Positions 1-8,267 of a stretch of DNA of 64,000 nt are shown here, in pieces. The stretch lies in NCBI GenBank assembly GCA_019285715.1, contig CP079108.1, positions 2,185,001 through 2,249,000 on the forward strand, written 5' to 3'. Every line of letters begins with the position of its first letter. Position 1 is the stretch's first letter. This DNA is from Sphingosinicellaceae bacterium (GTDB taxonomy: Bacteria; Pseudomonadota; Alphaproteobacteria; Sphingomonadales; Sphingomonadaceae). The translations under genes were made by a program, and so were the position numbers. The notes beneath the pieces are model-generated. The model made no database searches. It was not told the DNA's origin and worked only from the letters and a program-made list of their open reading frames with translations.

Positions 1-902
1 GCGATCACGACTGCGCGAACGACCAGAGGGTCGCGGGCGAAATCGACATCGAGCTGGCTCACCCGCGCCTGCGAGCCGAAGCGATCGATCAGCAGCGTTC
101 GCGCCTGGTTGACCGCCACAGCCTCGCCCGCGATCTGGCGGAGCGCGAAGCCGAGCGGTACCGCCAGCACGACGAACGCCGAGATCAGCAGCAATGTCTG
201 CATCAGGCTCTGCCGCACCGACAGCGCGTGACCGAAGCCGTAGAAACGCGCCATCGCCGTGGCGGTCAGAGCGATCGCCACGAAGTTGGTCGCGAACAGC
301 TCCAGCGAGCCGACGAACACCGGCATGTTCCACGTCGCCAGCCCATAGCCGACGACGGCAAGCGGCGGCATCAACGCGGTCGCGATGGCGACGCCGACGA
401 TCGTCTCGCCGCGCCCGCGGATGATGGCGAATGTGCCCGCGAGGGCTGCAAACAGTGCAACGAGCAGGTCGAACAGGTTGGGCCGGGTCCGCGCCAGAAT
501 CTCCGCCGTGGGCGCCTTGAGCGGCGACGCCAGAACGATAAGCGCGGTGAACAGGACGGCCAGCGCCGCGCCACCAGCGAGCGCGATCGACGACCGACGC
601 ACTTCGGCGAAATCAAAGGTCGCCAGGCCGAACCCGAGGCCAAGGATCGGGCTCATCAGCGGCGAAATCAACATCGCGCCGATGACCACCGCCGGCGACG
701 ACAGCAACAGCCCGAGCACGGCGATGCCCGCCGACATCAATGTCATGAAAATGAAGCGCGCCGACCAGCCGCTGTCGCCTTCGATCCTGGCGACGACATC
801 TGCATGGTCGATCCCTGCAATGAGCGGCGCGCGAAGTGTCCCAAGGGGGCCGGATGCTACCGGCACCGCAGCTTGTTCCTGCGCAGCGTTTTCGCCGGCC
901 AT
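1..902 (-). CDS. DUF389 family membrane protein (3' end beyond window)
   Basis: Reverse-strand translation gives a polytopic membrane protein of the DUF389 (TIGR00341-like) family. About 300 residues are visible before the left edge cuts it. Diagnostic stretches are LMSPILGLGFGLATF about 80 residues in and ATALMPPLAVVGYGLA further on, both in hydrophobic helices. The family has no firmly assigned function; transport or a membrane scaffold role is guessed in the literature. I chose ATG at 902. The frame stays open upstream to a GTG at 1016, which would add a charged Asp/Lys-rich N-terminus, so the start is uncertain. Confidence 0.82.
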   Translation of the reverse strand, partial: MAGENAAQEQAAVPVASGPLGTLRAPLIAGIDHADVVARIEGDSGWSARFIFMTLMSAGIAVLGLLLSSPAVVIGAMLISPLMSPILGLGFGLATFDFAEVRRSSIALAGGAALAVLFTALIVLASPLKAPTAEILARTRPNLFDLLVALFAALAGTFAIIRGRGETIVGVAIATALMPPLAVVGYGLATWNMPVFVGSLELFATNFVAIALTATAMARFYGFGHALSVRQSLMQTLLLISAFVVLAVPLGFALRQIAGEAVAVNQARTLLIDRFGSQARVSQLDVDFARDPLVVRAVVI

Positions 903-1511
903 CAAAAGGGATCGCTGATCATCATCGTCTTTATCATCTAAAGCGATCTGCGCACCCGACCAACCACCAGCGGCCGCAAGAGACTGCGCCCCAGGCAAAA
1001 GGGACCGCGTGTTCACGTGATCCGCAGATCGTTGCGCGTCTGCATAGCGATAAACGAATTGCCGCTTATCATGGTTGGACGCTCCAAAGCGACCTCGCCG
1101 GTTTCCACCACAAAGCCCGCGCTGGTTTGCGTACGATAAGCATGCCGATCGGCGCGTTGGTGACCACCCCACCTTCGCTGTCGGTTATCTGGCGGTTAAG
1201 AGCCATTAGCGAGATACCGGCGGGCTGACCTTAGATCGTAAAACCTGCGGCGACGAGTCGTGGTGGTGGGATCTGCTGAATGGAGGCGGCCTTGGTCCGA
1301 GGAAGGATGGCTCGATAAATTGAGGCGGTGCGGGCCAACTCTCGGTCAGTTGACTTCCAAACACCGTCGAATCCGTTCGACCAGCAGCTAACGAAGGTGC
1401 TACGAGGAGCTGCAATCGGTTAGTCGGGCGACCTTCGCAGCGTTGATTTTGCTGGAAAATTTGAAACCACGATCCCTCCCGTAGGGGTCAACATTTGATG
1501 CGCAGGTCCAC
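903..1511. other. gene-poor intergenic stretch
   Basis: About 600 bases separate the divergent DUF389 and acyl-CoA dehydrogenase genes. Short open frames exist on both strands (836-1228 plus, 1206-1415 minus). Their translations are Arg/Pro/Ser-rich with no recognisable domain and look like chance frames. I see no tRNA-like cloverleaf and no clear inverted repeats marking an insertion sequence. The stretch is less GC-rich than its flanks, so it may be decayed sequence plus the two promoter regions. Confidence 0.5.
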
Positions 1512-2678
1512 ATGAACTTCGAACTTTCTGAAGAGCACCGGATGCTCAAGGACCTGGTCGCGCGCTTCGTGACCGACGAGTTGCTGCCGCTCGAGGCCGC
1601 GACGCTGGCGCGCGAGGCGGCGGGTCAAAGTATCGAACTTCCCCCAGCCGACCTTGCCCGCGTCGACGCACGCTCGCGCGACCTTGGCCTCTGGGGCCTC
1701 GATGCACCCGAGGACGTTGGCGGCTCCGACATGCCCGCAGTCGCGATGGTCGCGGTCAACGAGGAACTGGGCCGGACGATCACGCCGTACACGATCCCAC
1801 CCGACTCGCCGAACCTGCGGATGTTGGCCGCGACCGTCACCGATCGCCAGCGCGAGGCCTATCTGGCGCCCTACGCCCGCGGCGAGACGATCTCGGCGAT
1901 CGGGATCTCCGAGCCCGGTGCCGGCTCGGACCCCGCCGGTATGCTGACCCGGGCCGTGCGCGACGGCGACGACTGGATCCTCAACGGCCGCAAGATCTGG
2001 ATCACCCGCGCCGCGGAGGCCGACTTCACCATCGTCATCGCGGTCACCGACCGCGAGCGCGGCGCCCGTGGCGGCATGTCGGCATTCCTCGTTGACCGCG
2101 GCACGCCGGGCTTCAACGTACTCCGCCCGATCCCGATGGTCGGCGGCCACGTTACCTACGAAGTCGCGCTCGAGGATTGCCGGGTCGAAGGCTGGAAGTT
2201 GCTTGGCACGGAGGGTTCGGGCTTCGCGCCGATGCAGCTCAGGCTCGGTACGCGCCGCATGGAGATGGCGGCCTGGTCGCTCGGCATGGCACAGCGCGCG
2301 CTCGAGATGATGATCGAGTACGCGCCACAGCGCACCACCTTCGGCCAGCCATTGTCGGAGCGTGGCGGTGTCCAGAACTGGATCGCCGAGGCCGCGACCC
2401 GCATCCACGCGGCGCGCTTGATGACCTACGATTGTGCCTGGAAGCTCGACGAGGGACGCGACGTCCGGCTCGAAATCTCGATGATCAAGGCGGACGCGAC
2501 CGAGATGGCGTGGACGATCGTTGACCGCGCCATGCAGCTCCACGGCGCCATGGGCATGACCCGCGAGCTGCCGCTGCATCTGATGGCATCGAAGCTGCGG
2601 ACCATGCGAATCTACGACGGCCCGACCGAGATCCATCGCTGGGTGGTCGCACGCAACCTGCTGGGAACACGTAAATGA
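1512..2678 (+). CDS. acyl-CoA dehydrogenase family protein
   Basis: A 388-residue FAD-dependent acyl-CoA dehydrogenase, of family-typical length. It should introduce the alpha-beta double bond into an acyl-CoA substrate in the cytoplasm. The N-terminal helical domain is followed by the ACAD signature GISEPGAGSD (about residues 131-140). The C-terminal stretch RIYDGPTEIHR (about 368-378) carries the region of the catalytic base. Medium-chain enzymes have Glu in the YEG motif; here it is YDG, as in ACAD10/11-like members, so the substrate may not be a simple straight-chain acyl-CoA. The stop codon overlaps the next start (ATGA), indicating translational coupling with the crotonase. Substrate unknown. 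Confidence 0.93.
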   Translation: MNFELSEEHRMLKDLVARFVTDELLPLEAATLAREAAGQSIELPPADLARVDARSRDLGLWGLDAPEDVGGSDMPAVAMVAVNEELGRTITPYTIPPDSPNLRMLAATVTDRQREAYLAPYARGETISAIGISEPGAGSDPAGMLTRAVRDGDDWILNGRKIWITRAAEADFTIVIAVTDRERGARGGMSAFLVDRGTPGFNVLRPIPMVGGHVTYEVALEDCRVEGWKLLGTEGSGFAPMQLRLGTRRMEMAAWSLGMAQRALEMMIEYAPQRTTFGQPLSERGGVQNWIAEAATRIHAARLMTYDCAWKLDEGRDVRLEISMIKADATEMAWTIVDRAMQLHGAMGMTRELPLHLMASKLRTMRIYDGPTEIHRWVVARNLLGTRK

Positions 2679-3451
2679 GCGATGCTGGCGCAGTGACGTG
2701 GACGATTGACGGGCACGTCGCGACGGTGTTGCTCGACCGACCGCCGCACAATCACGTCAACCTCGAGGTGATGACCGCCCTCGCCGACACGCTCGCCACC
2801 CTGGATGCCGATGAGCGCTGCCGAGCGGTCGTGCTGACGACCGCGGGCAAGGTGTTCTGCGGCGGCGCTGACCTCGCGTCGCCGGACGGGCTGCTCAGTG
2901 GCGGCGAAGCTGGGCTTGCGCCCTTCTACGGACAGGCGGCGCGACTGTTCGGCACCCGCAAGCCGATCATTGCCGCGGTCCAGGGCGCCGCTGTCGGCGC
3001 CGGACTCGGTCTCGCGCTGGTCGCCGACTTCCGCGTCGCATCACCCGAAGCGCGGTTCACCGCAAATTTCGTCAAGCTCGGCTTCCACGCCGGCTTCGGC
3101 ATTACCCACACCCTGCCCCGCGCCATTGGCGTCCAGCGCGCCGGGCTGATGCTCCAGACCGGTCGTCGGATCAAAGCCGACGAGGCGCTGGCCTGGGGTC
3201 TTGTCGACGTCGTGGCGTCGGGGACCGAACTCGTCGCGGCGGCGCAGGCACTCGCCGCCGAAATCGCCGAGAATGCACCGCTCGCCGTCGAGGCGACCCG
3301 CGCCACCCTCCGTGCCGGGCTTGTCGAAGCCTTCCAAGGCCAGACGCGTCACGAGCTTGCCCAACAAGCTCGGTTGATGGCCACGACCGACTTCGCCGAG
3401 GGCGTTCGCGCCGTCACCGAGCGGCGCGTGGGCGCTTTCACGGGGCGCTAG
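2675..3451 (+). CDS. enoyl-CoA hydratase/isomerase (crotonase) family protein
   Basis: A 258-residue crotonase-fold protein, coupled by a four-base ATGA overlap to the acyl-CoA dehydrogenase. The oxyanion-hole regions are recognisable: GKVFCGGADL near residue 55 and GAAVGAGLGLALVADFRVA near residue 110. The two Glu residues of classical hydratases are not evident: the usual PExxLG segment reads NFVKLGFHAG, and the segment before TG reads AGLMLQTG. It may therefore be an isomerase or another crotonase reaction rather than a standard hydratase. The pair probably works in a short beta-oxidation-like or branched-acyl degradation step. Its stop codon shares the CTAG sequence with the converging antiporter gene. 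Confidence 0.9.
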   Translation: MSDAGAVTWTIDGHVATVLLDRPPHNHVNLEVMTALADTLATLDADERCRAVVLTTAGKVFCGGADLASPDGLLSGGEAGLAPFYGQAARLFGTRKPIIAAVQGAAVGAGLGLALVADFRVASPEARFTANFVKLGFHAGFGITHTLPRAIGVQRAGLMLQTGRRIKADEALAWGLVDVVASGTELVAAAQALAAEIAENAPLAVEATRATLRAGLVEAFQGQTRHELAQQARLMATTDFAEGVRAVTERRVGAFTGR

Positions 3452-5106
3452 CCGCTCTCGGTCTCAGACTCCGGGTCGGCCATCCGGTCGCCCGTGGCAC
3501 TTTCCAGCGCGTGGCGGTTGCGAGCATCCTCGAGGTCGAGCTCGCGCTCGATGCGGCGGCGGGCGTCGTCGGTAATCGCATCCCTGGCATAAGCGCCGGC
3601 GACGGCGCGACGCTCGGCGTTGATCAGCCGGGCCTGGACGTTGGCATCCTCAGCGACCGGGCTGCCGTCGATGGTATCGTCGGCGGTGCCGCGGTATTCG
3701 GCGAGGCGAGTCTCGTGGCGCTGGCGCAGGCTCGCCACAGCCCCCGACGGCGCACCGAGACGCTCGCAATTGTCGAGTTCCGCGAGCACCGCCTCGACGC
3801 CGGCGATGCGAGCCTGGACCTCGCGCGCCTTGGCGTCCGCCGCTTCCTTTTCCCCGGCATTGTTGAGGCCGAGCCGGATGATCACCCACGGCAACAGCGA
3901 GCCTTGCCCGACCAGGGTGACGATGATCACGCAGAAGGTGACGAACAGGATCAGGCCGCGCTCCTGGAACGGCGCGCCGCCGACCGTCACCGGGATCGAC
4001 AACGCCGCCGCCAGCGAGACGACACCGCGGATGCCGGTGAAGCCGACGACGAAGGGATACCCCCACGGCGGATGGGGTTCGCGGCGACGAATGCTCGCGA
4101 ACAGGACCCGCGGCAGGTAGGTCGCGGGAAACACCCAGATGAAGCGGACCACGATGACCAGCAGGCTGATCACGACGCCGGCCTCGGCCAGTCGCACCCA
4201 GCCGCCGCCCGCCAGGCCCGCGATGACTGTGTGCGCCTGCATGCCGGTCAGCAGGAACAGGATGCCCTCGATGCCGTGGGTGGTCAGGCCCCAGACAAAA
4301 TAGCCCTGGAGGCGGGTCGCCGGTGCGATCAGGCGTGGGCCGGTCCAGCTGGTGTAGAGCCCCGCTGCGACCGCCGCGAGGACGCCCGAGCCGCCGAGCG
4401 CGTGCGGCAGCCAGAAGGCGAAATAGGGCGTCAGCAGCGCCAGCATGATCTCGGCTTGCGGGTTGCGCGCCCAGCGGCGGACACGCAGCATCGCCCAGCC
4501 GATAGCAAGCCCCCAAACGAGCTCGCCGCCGACGATCATCGCGAAACTGCCAAGCGCCGCCGTGACCGAGACGCCGCCGGCGACGACCGCCGCGACCGCG
4601 AAACTGAACAGGATCAGCGCCGTCGCATCGTTGACCAGGCCCTCCCCTTCCAGAATGGTGAGCAGGCGCTCGGGCATGTTGAGGCGGCGCGCGATCGCCA
4701 TCGGCGCGATCGCGTCGGGCGGCGATACGACGGCACCGAGCACCAGCCCGACGGCCCACGACATGCCGAACAGATAATGCGCGACCGCGGCGACGACGAC
4801 GGCGGTGAACAGGACGCAGCCAATCGCCAGCAGCAGGATCGGCCGCAGGTTGTCACGGAAACCGCGCCAGCTCATGCCGACGCCCGCCGAATAAAGCAGT
4901 GGCGGCAGCATCAGCAGCAGCACGACGTCGGGATCGATCGACACCGTCGGCACCCCGGGGATCAGGCTGATCGCGACACCGACGATGACGAGCAGGATGG
5001 AGTGCGGCAGCCGCAGCCGTCCCGACCCCGCATCGGCAAGCGCGGTGATCGCGACGAGCGCGGCACCGATGGTCAGGCCGGGCAGGAGGTCGGGCGTGGC
5101 CGTCAA
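3448..5106 (-). CDS. CPA1-family Na+/H+ antiporter
   Basis: A polytopic protein of about 552 residues, of the NhaP/CPA1 monovalent cation:proton antiporter family, with around twelve hydrophobic segments. VVSPPDAIAPMAIARRL and GEGLVNDATALILF are the typical core motifs, the latter with the conserved Asp. A charged cytoplasmic tail of about 140 residues rich in Glu, Arg and Ala follows. It should exchange Na+ or K+ for H+ at the inner membrane. The frame is open to 5220, but that extension is low-complexity and overlaps the upstream small gene. I prefer TTG at 5106, just after the small gene's stop and with GGAA about ten bases upstream. Confidence 0.88.
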   Translation of the reverse strand: MTATPDLLPGLTIGAALVAITALADAGSGRLRLPHSILLVIVGVAISLIPGVPTVSIDPDVVLLLMLPPLLYSAGVGMSWRGFRDNLRPILLLAIGCVLFTAVVVAAVAHYLFGMSWAVGLVLGAVVSPPDAIAPMAIARRLNMPERLLTILEGEGLVNDATALILFSFAVAAVVAGGVSVTAALGSFAMIVGGELVWGLAIGWAMLRVRRWARNPQAEIMLALLTPYFAFWLPHALGGSGVLAAVAAGLYTSWTGPRLIAPATRLQGYFVWGLTTHGIEGILFLLTGMQAHTVIAGLAGGGWVRLAEAGVVISLLVIVVRFIWVFPATYLPRVLFASIRRREPHPPWGYPFVVGFTGIRGVVSLAAALSIPVTVGGAPFQERGLILFVTFCVIIVTLVGQGSLLPWVIIRLGLNNAGEKEAADAKAREVQARIAGVEAVLAELDNCERLGAPSGAVASLRQRHETRLAEYRGTADDTIDGSPVAEDANVQARLINAERRAVAGAYARDAITDDARRRIERELDLEDARNRHALESATGDRMADPESETESG

Positions 5107-5131
5107 AATTCGGGTTCCGCTGCGGCTGCGG

Positions 5132-5338
5132 TCAGCGCGGCAGTCGGCGCGAGGCGAGCACGAGCGCTGCCCCGAACAGCGCAACCACTGCGCCACGCCA
5201 GATCCAGCCCGATTGGGCAATCATGAAGCTCGATCTTGGATATGGGAAGACACCGCTGCCCTGTGCCATGAACAGCACGCCGGACAGGATCGCGAGGACG
5301 CCGAAAATCAGCGTTGCGGTTCGGAGGAGCGGCATCAT
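5132..5338 (-). CDS. small two-helix membrane protein
   Basis: A 68-residue protein with two hydrophobic segments (about residues 8-25 and 45-62), separated by an aromatic/proline-rich loop containing FPYPRSSFMI. I know of no function. It sits directly upstream of the antiporter on the same strand, with 25 bases to the preferred antiporter start, so the two are probably co-transcribed. The clear membrane pattern and the fit between neighbours argue that it is real rather than a chance frame. Confidence 0.72.
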   Translation of the reverse strand: MMPLLRTATLIFGVLAILSGVLFMAQGSGVFPYPRSSFMIAQSGWIWRGAVVALFGAALVLASRRLPR

Positions 5339-5395
5339 GGAATCCCGATGGACGGCGGTGGCGCAGCATGGCGGATTTCAGCTAGGCTGCCCAGC

Positions 5396-6076
5396 ATGAT
5401 GAACCGCCGCACGATAACGTCATTGTTGGCCTCGGCCGTCGCCGCGTTGGCGCTGGGAGGCGCTACGGCACAGGAGGCGACGCCGAACCCCGCATCCGCC
5501 GCCCTGCCCGCACCGCTACCTCCGTCGCCACCAACCCATGTCTATGCAACGACGCGAGTGGTGCTGCAGACCACGGTCGGCAAGATCGTCATCGCGGTCG
5601 AGACCGAGCGGGCGCCGGTCACTGCTACGAACTTCCTGCGTTACGTGACGGAAAAGCGCCTGGACGGCACCAATTTCTACCGCGCCCTCAACCTCGCGCC
5701 CGGTATCGGGCTCATTCAGGGCGGCGTGCGCGGAGATCCGAAGCGCTCGCTGAAGCCGATCGCGCATGAGCCGACCTCGAAGACCGGCATCCTGCACACC
5801 GACGGCACGATCTCGATGGCCCGGGCCGCACCTGGGACCGCCACCGGGGACTTCTTTATTCTTGCTGGCGACATCCCATCGCTGAACGCGCAGCCCGACA
5901 GCTATCCGGCGGGTAAGGATCCGGGCTTTGCCGCCTTTGGGCATGTCGTCGAGGGCATGGATGTGGTCCAGAAGATCCTGGCGGCTCCGGTGTCGCCGAC
6001 GGCGGGCACCGGTGCGATGAAGGGCCAGATGATCGTTGCGCCGGTTCGCATCCTGACCGCAAAACGGCTCGGCTAG
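5396..6076 (+). CDS. exported cyclophilin-type peptidylprolyl isomerase
   Basis: A 226-residue protein: a signal peptide (Arg-Arg then a hydrophobic run ending in Ala near residue 25), a Pro/Ala-rich linker, then a cyclophilin domain from about residue 48. Recognisable cyclophilin segments are NFLRYV, FYRALN, GDPKRSL and the ATGDFFI strand, giving cis-trans proline isomerisation in the periplasm. The open frame extends upstream to 4985, but that part lies antisense to the antiporter and is discarded. The ATG pair at 5396/5399 is the likely start. Confidence 0.9.
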   Translation: MMNRRTITSLLASAVAALALGGATAQEATPNPASAALPAPLPPSPPTHVYATTRVVLQTTVGKIVIAVETERAPVTATNFLRYVTEKRLDGTNFYRALNLAPGIGLIQGGVRGDPKRSLKPIAHEPTSKTGILHTDGTISMARAAPGTATGDFFILAGDIPSLNAQPDSYPAGKDPGFAAFGHVVEGMDVVQKILAAPVSPTAGTGAMKGQMIVAPVRILTAKRLG

Positions 6077-6111
6077 CCAGCTTCGGGTGGAGCCCCCATC
6101 GACACGAACGA

Positions 6112-6139
6112 AAGAGCGCGCCCCGAGGGACGCGCTCTT
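6112..6139. terminator. bidirectional terminator hairpin
   Basis: Nine-base arms AAGAGCGCG and CGCGCTCTT flank a ten-base loop in the gap between the converging cyclophilin and PEP-CTERM genes. It suits both directions. No long T-run follows on either strand. Confidence 0.7.
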
Positions 6140-6196
6140 CGCGTGTTCGTGAATTGCCTGGCGCCGGCGGCTCTCGATTGACCGCGCCCGGCAGCC

Positions 6197-7006
6197 CTAG
6201 GCCGCGACGGCGCGACGAGTGCGGCGGCGGGACTGGACGCCAACAATACCGAAGCCGACGATCATCATGCCCCATACGGCGGGCTCAGGGACCGCGGCGG
6301 TCGGCGCCGGATCGGACGAGAAGCTGCCGGTGCTGAGCGCACGGAAGCTGCGCAGCGCGTGCAGCGGGTCGCCGTTCGTCGGGGTGGCCTGGACGACCGA
6401 CAGGATCGACGTCAGCGACAGCGAGAAGTCGAGTGTCGATGCCGGATCGAACGTCAGGAAGTCCGAGGTGTAGACGATCGATGTCGTCGCCGAACTCGAG
6501 CCCGAGAACCCGCCGGACGAGCCGTTGCGCGAACCGAAGACCGCCGAGTTGGTGAAGACACCGTGAAGCAGGTTGGAGCCGATCGCGTAGGTTGTCGCGC
6601 CGATGGTGATCGGCGCAGTCGTCACGAAGCTGAAGCTCCCCGAGATGCCGGGCTGAATGAGGAAACCGGAGTTGAGCGTCGCGATGCTACCCGACGGAGT
6701 GGTCGCATCCAAGGTGAAGCCCGCGACAACGTTGGTCACGAACGGCGAGATCGACGGCTGCAGGAACGAGAAGCTGACGTTGCGGGTGGCGACGACCGAC
6801 GTCGCATTTGCGTTGGCGACCGTGAAGAGGTGTCCACCGGTGCCGTTGACGCCGTTGGCACCGCTATTGGTCCAGCGGATGTTCGAGACCGTGCCGATTG
6901 CCTGATACTGTGCAAAGGTCACCATGACCGCCTGCGCGGGCGTTGCAGCAGCAACGATCGTCCCGACCGTAAGGGCAGCGGTGGCTAGCAACTTGAGCAC
7001 GAACAT
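6197..7006 (-). CDS. PEP-CTERM sorting domain protein
   Basis: A 269-residue exported protein. It has an N-terminal signal peptide (MFVLKLLATAALTVG, cleavage near AQA), a Ser/Thr/Gly/Asn-rich beta-type body without enzyme motifs, and a C-terminal sorting tail. The tail is VPEPAVWGMMIVGFG, a hydrophobic helix, then RRRTRR. Such tails are recognised by exosortases, here presumably XrtV about 4 kb away. The start at 7006 is set by a strong GGGAG ribosome site; the longer frame to 7108 would run through the promoter. A sigma-54 promoter (7092-7107) and a palindrome (7025-7041) lie upstream. Confidence 0.93.
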   Translation of the reverse strand: MFVLKLLATAALTVGTIVAAATPAQAVMVTFAQYQAIGTVSNIRWTNSGANGVNGTGGHLFTVANANATSVVATRNVSFSFLQPSISPFVTNVVAGFTLDATTPSGSIATLNSGFLIQPGISGSFSFVTTAPITIGATTYAIGSNLLHGVFTNSAVFGSRNGSSGGFSGSSSATTSIVYTSDFLTFDPASTLDFSLSLTSILSVVQATPTNGDPLHALRSFRALSTGSFSSDPAPTAAVPEPAVWGMMIVGFGIVGVQSRRRTRRAVAA

Positions 7007-7024
7007 TAACGTCTCCCTAAACCC

Positions 7025-7041
7025 GACCGGTTGAACCGGTC
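7025..7041. repeat. perfect palindrome in the 5' leader of the PEP-CTERM gene
   Basis: GACCGGTT and AACCGGTC are perfect eight-base arms around a single G. It lies between the predicted sigma-54 start site (about 7081) and the ribosome site, so it could be a leader hairpin or an operator. Confidence 0.6.
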
Positions 7042-7091
7042 GCGAGCCTGTAAAGGATCCGTGAAGCCCCGAATCCTGTTTACAATTTAGA

Positions 7092-7107
7092 AGCAAACAT
7101 CGTGCCA
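7092..7107 (-). promoter_or_regulatory. sigma-54 (RpoN) promoter of the PEP-CTERM gene
   Basis: On the reverse strand the sequence is TGGCACG-ATGT-TTGCT, a match at every fixed position of the -24/-12 consensus (TGGCACG N4 TTGC). Spacing to the start codon leaves a leader of about 75 bases. RpoN control of PEP-CTERM genes through the PrsK/PrsR pair is an established pattern; no such regulator is in this window. A short inverted repeat near 7180-7194 (TCCGA, five bases, TCGGA) is a possible activator site. Confidence 0.82.
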
Positions 7108-7121
7108 AGTCTGAAACGACT

Positions 7122-8267
7122 TTAAGCGACTGTTTTCTTTACGGAGCCGGAAGGACCGGTTTGATCGAGTGTAAAGTTATCCGACAGTTTCGGACCCGTT
7201 ACGCGTGTAAATCTTGGTTTGAGCCCCAGCGCCGGCTTTTCGATGAGGTGCCAGGATGCCGCTGCAAACGGCAGGAGGATCAAGAATCCCAGCCCAATAT
7301 TGGCCATCGGCGTCGTCCCGTAGCCAAGCGCCTGAGCCGCCTGCTGGGCCGGAAACGCGTAGATGTAGATACCGTAGCTATAGTCCGGCAGCCGGCGGCT
7401 GATCGCGGTCAGCCACGCCGGTGCGCGGAACGCGGCAACGCCGGTCACGTAAGCGAACGACAGCTGCAGCCCGAACAAGCCGACCGTCTCCGGCACCGGC
7501 GCGCGGACCAGGGCGAGCGCCGCCACGACCCCCGCGAGTGCCAGCGGCCACGACCAGCGCAGATCATCCCGCCACTGGTAGGCGACCACGCCCAAGGCGA
7601 AGGAGACCGCAAGGCGGCGCGGCCGGTCGAGCACCGGGACCAGATCAAGCGGGACGACCAGATGGATGAGGATCAGCACGATCAGCGCGAGGGCGACCCA
7701 CCGGCGTGACCGCAGTGCGCCGACGGCGCCGAGCACGCCGAGCACGATGTAGCAGCGCACCTCCTGTGGGATCGTCCACAGCGAACCGTTGACACCCGCG
7801 ACCGGAAGATTCTCGAACACGCCTGGCAGCTTGTAGTCCGACACCAACAGCGAGGCATTGCGCGCCACGTACAGCCAGGTCTGCGGATCGGTGACGAAGC
7901 GCGCGAACGGCAACGTGCCCAAAACCGCACCGAGTCCGAGGGTGGTAACCAGCAGCATCACCCACAAGCCGGGGACGAGCCGGAGCGCGCGGGCGAGGGC
8001 GAAGTCGCGCGCGCCTCGTTTAACCAGGCTGCCGGTGACCAGGAATCCGCTGAGGCTGAAGAACAGGAACACCGCGAGTCCGCTGATCGGGATGCCGATG
8101 ATCGGCACGCTCGGATCGAGCCCCGCCCGGTACTGGGTCAGGTCCCAGCCGTGCGAGAACATCACCGACGTCGCGAGAAGCCAGCGCAACGCCGTGAAGG
8201 CGTTGCCATCGGCGGTCAGGTCGGCTGGCGTCAGCCGCCGGCCGAGCAGCCAGTCCGGCAAGCTCAA
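7122..8267 (-). CDS. acyltransferase family 3 (membrane O-acyltransferase)
   Basis: A polytopic protein of about 381 residues of the acyltransferase-3 family, which transfers acetyl or other acyl groups to sugars across the inner membrane. Typical features are an N-terminal ALRWLLATSVMFSHGWD region, FFSLSGFLVTGSL, GSLWTIPQEVRCY and about ten hydrophobic helices. The 636-residue open frame is mostly antisense to, or in another frame of, the upstream gene. I place the start at TTG 8267, which overlaps the priming transferase stop (TTGA). It probably decorates the exopolysaccharide made by this locus. Confidence 0.88.
   Translation of the reverse strand: MSLPDWLLGRRLTPADLTADGNAFTALRWLLATSVMFSHGWDLTQYRAGLDPSVPIIGIPISGLAVFLFFSLSGFLVTGSLVKRGARDFALARALRLVPGLWVMLLVTTLGLGAVLGTLPFARFVTDPQTWLYVARNASLLVSDYKLPGVFENLPVAGVNGSLWTIPQEVRCYIVLGVLGAVGALRSRRWVALALIVLILIHLVVPLDLVPVLDRPRRLAVSFALGVVAYQWRDDLRWSWPLALAGVVAALALVRAPVPETVGLFGLQLSFAYVTGVAAFRAPAWLTAISRRLPDYSYGIYIYAFPAQQAAQALGYGTTPMANIGLGFLILLPFAAASWHLIEKPALGLKPRFTRVTGPKLSDNFTLDQTGPSGSVKKTVA

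Noticed and set aside
228-941. 237-codon rightward open frame rich in Arg, Gln and Asp
   Set aside because: It is the antisense shadow of the DUF389 gene; composition is typical of reversed GC-rich coding DNA and there is no domain.
1206-1415. 69-codon leftward frame in the gene-poor gap
   Set aside because: Pro/Ser/Arg-rich sequence without a family match or ribosome site.
3511-5226. 571-codon rightward frame opposite the antiporter
   Set aside because: Arg/Asp/Gln-rich low-complexity translation, whereas the reverse strand gives a clear CPA1 antiporter.
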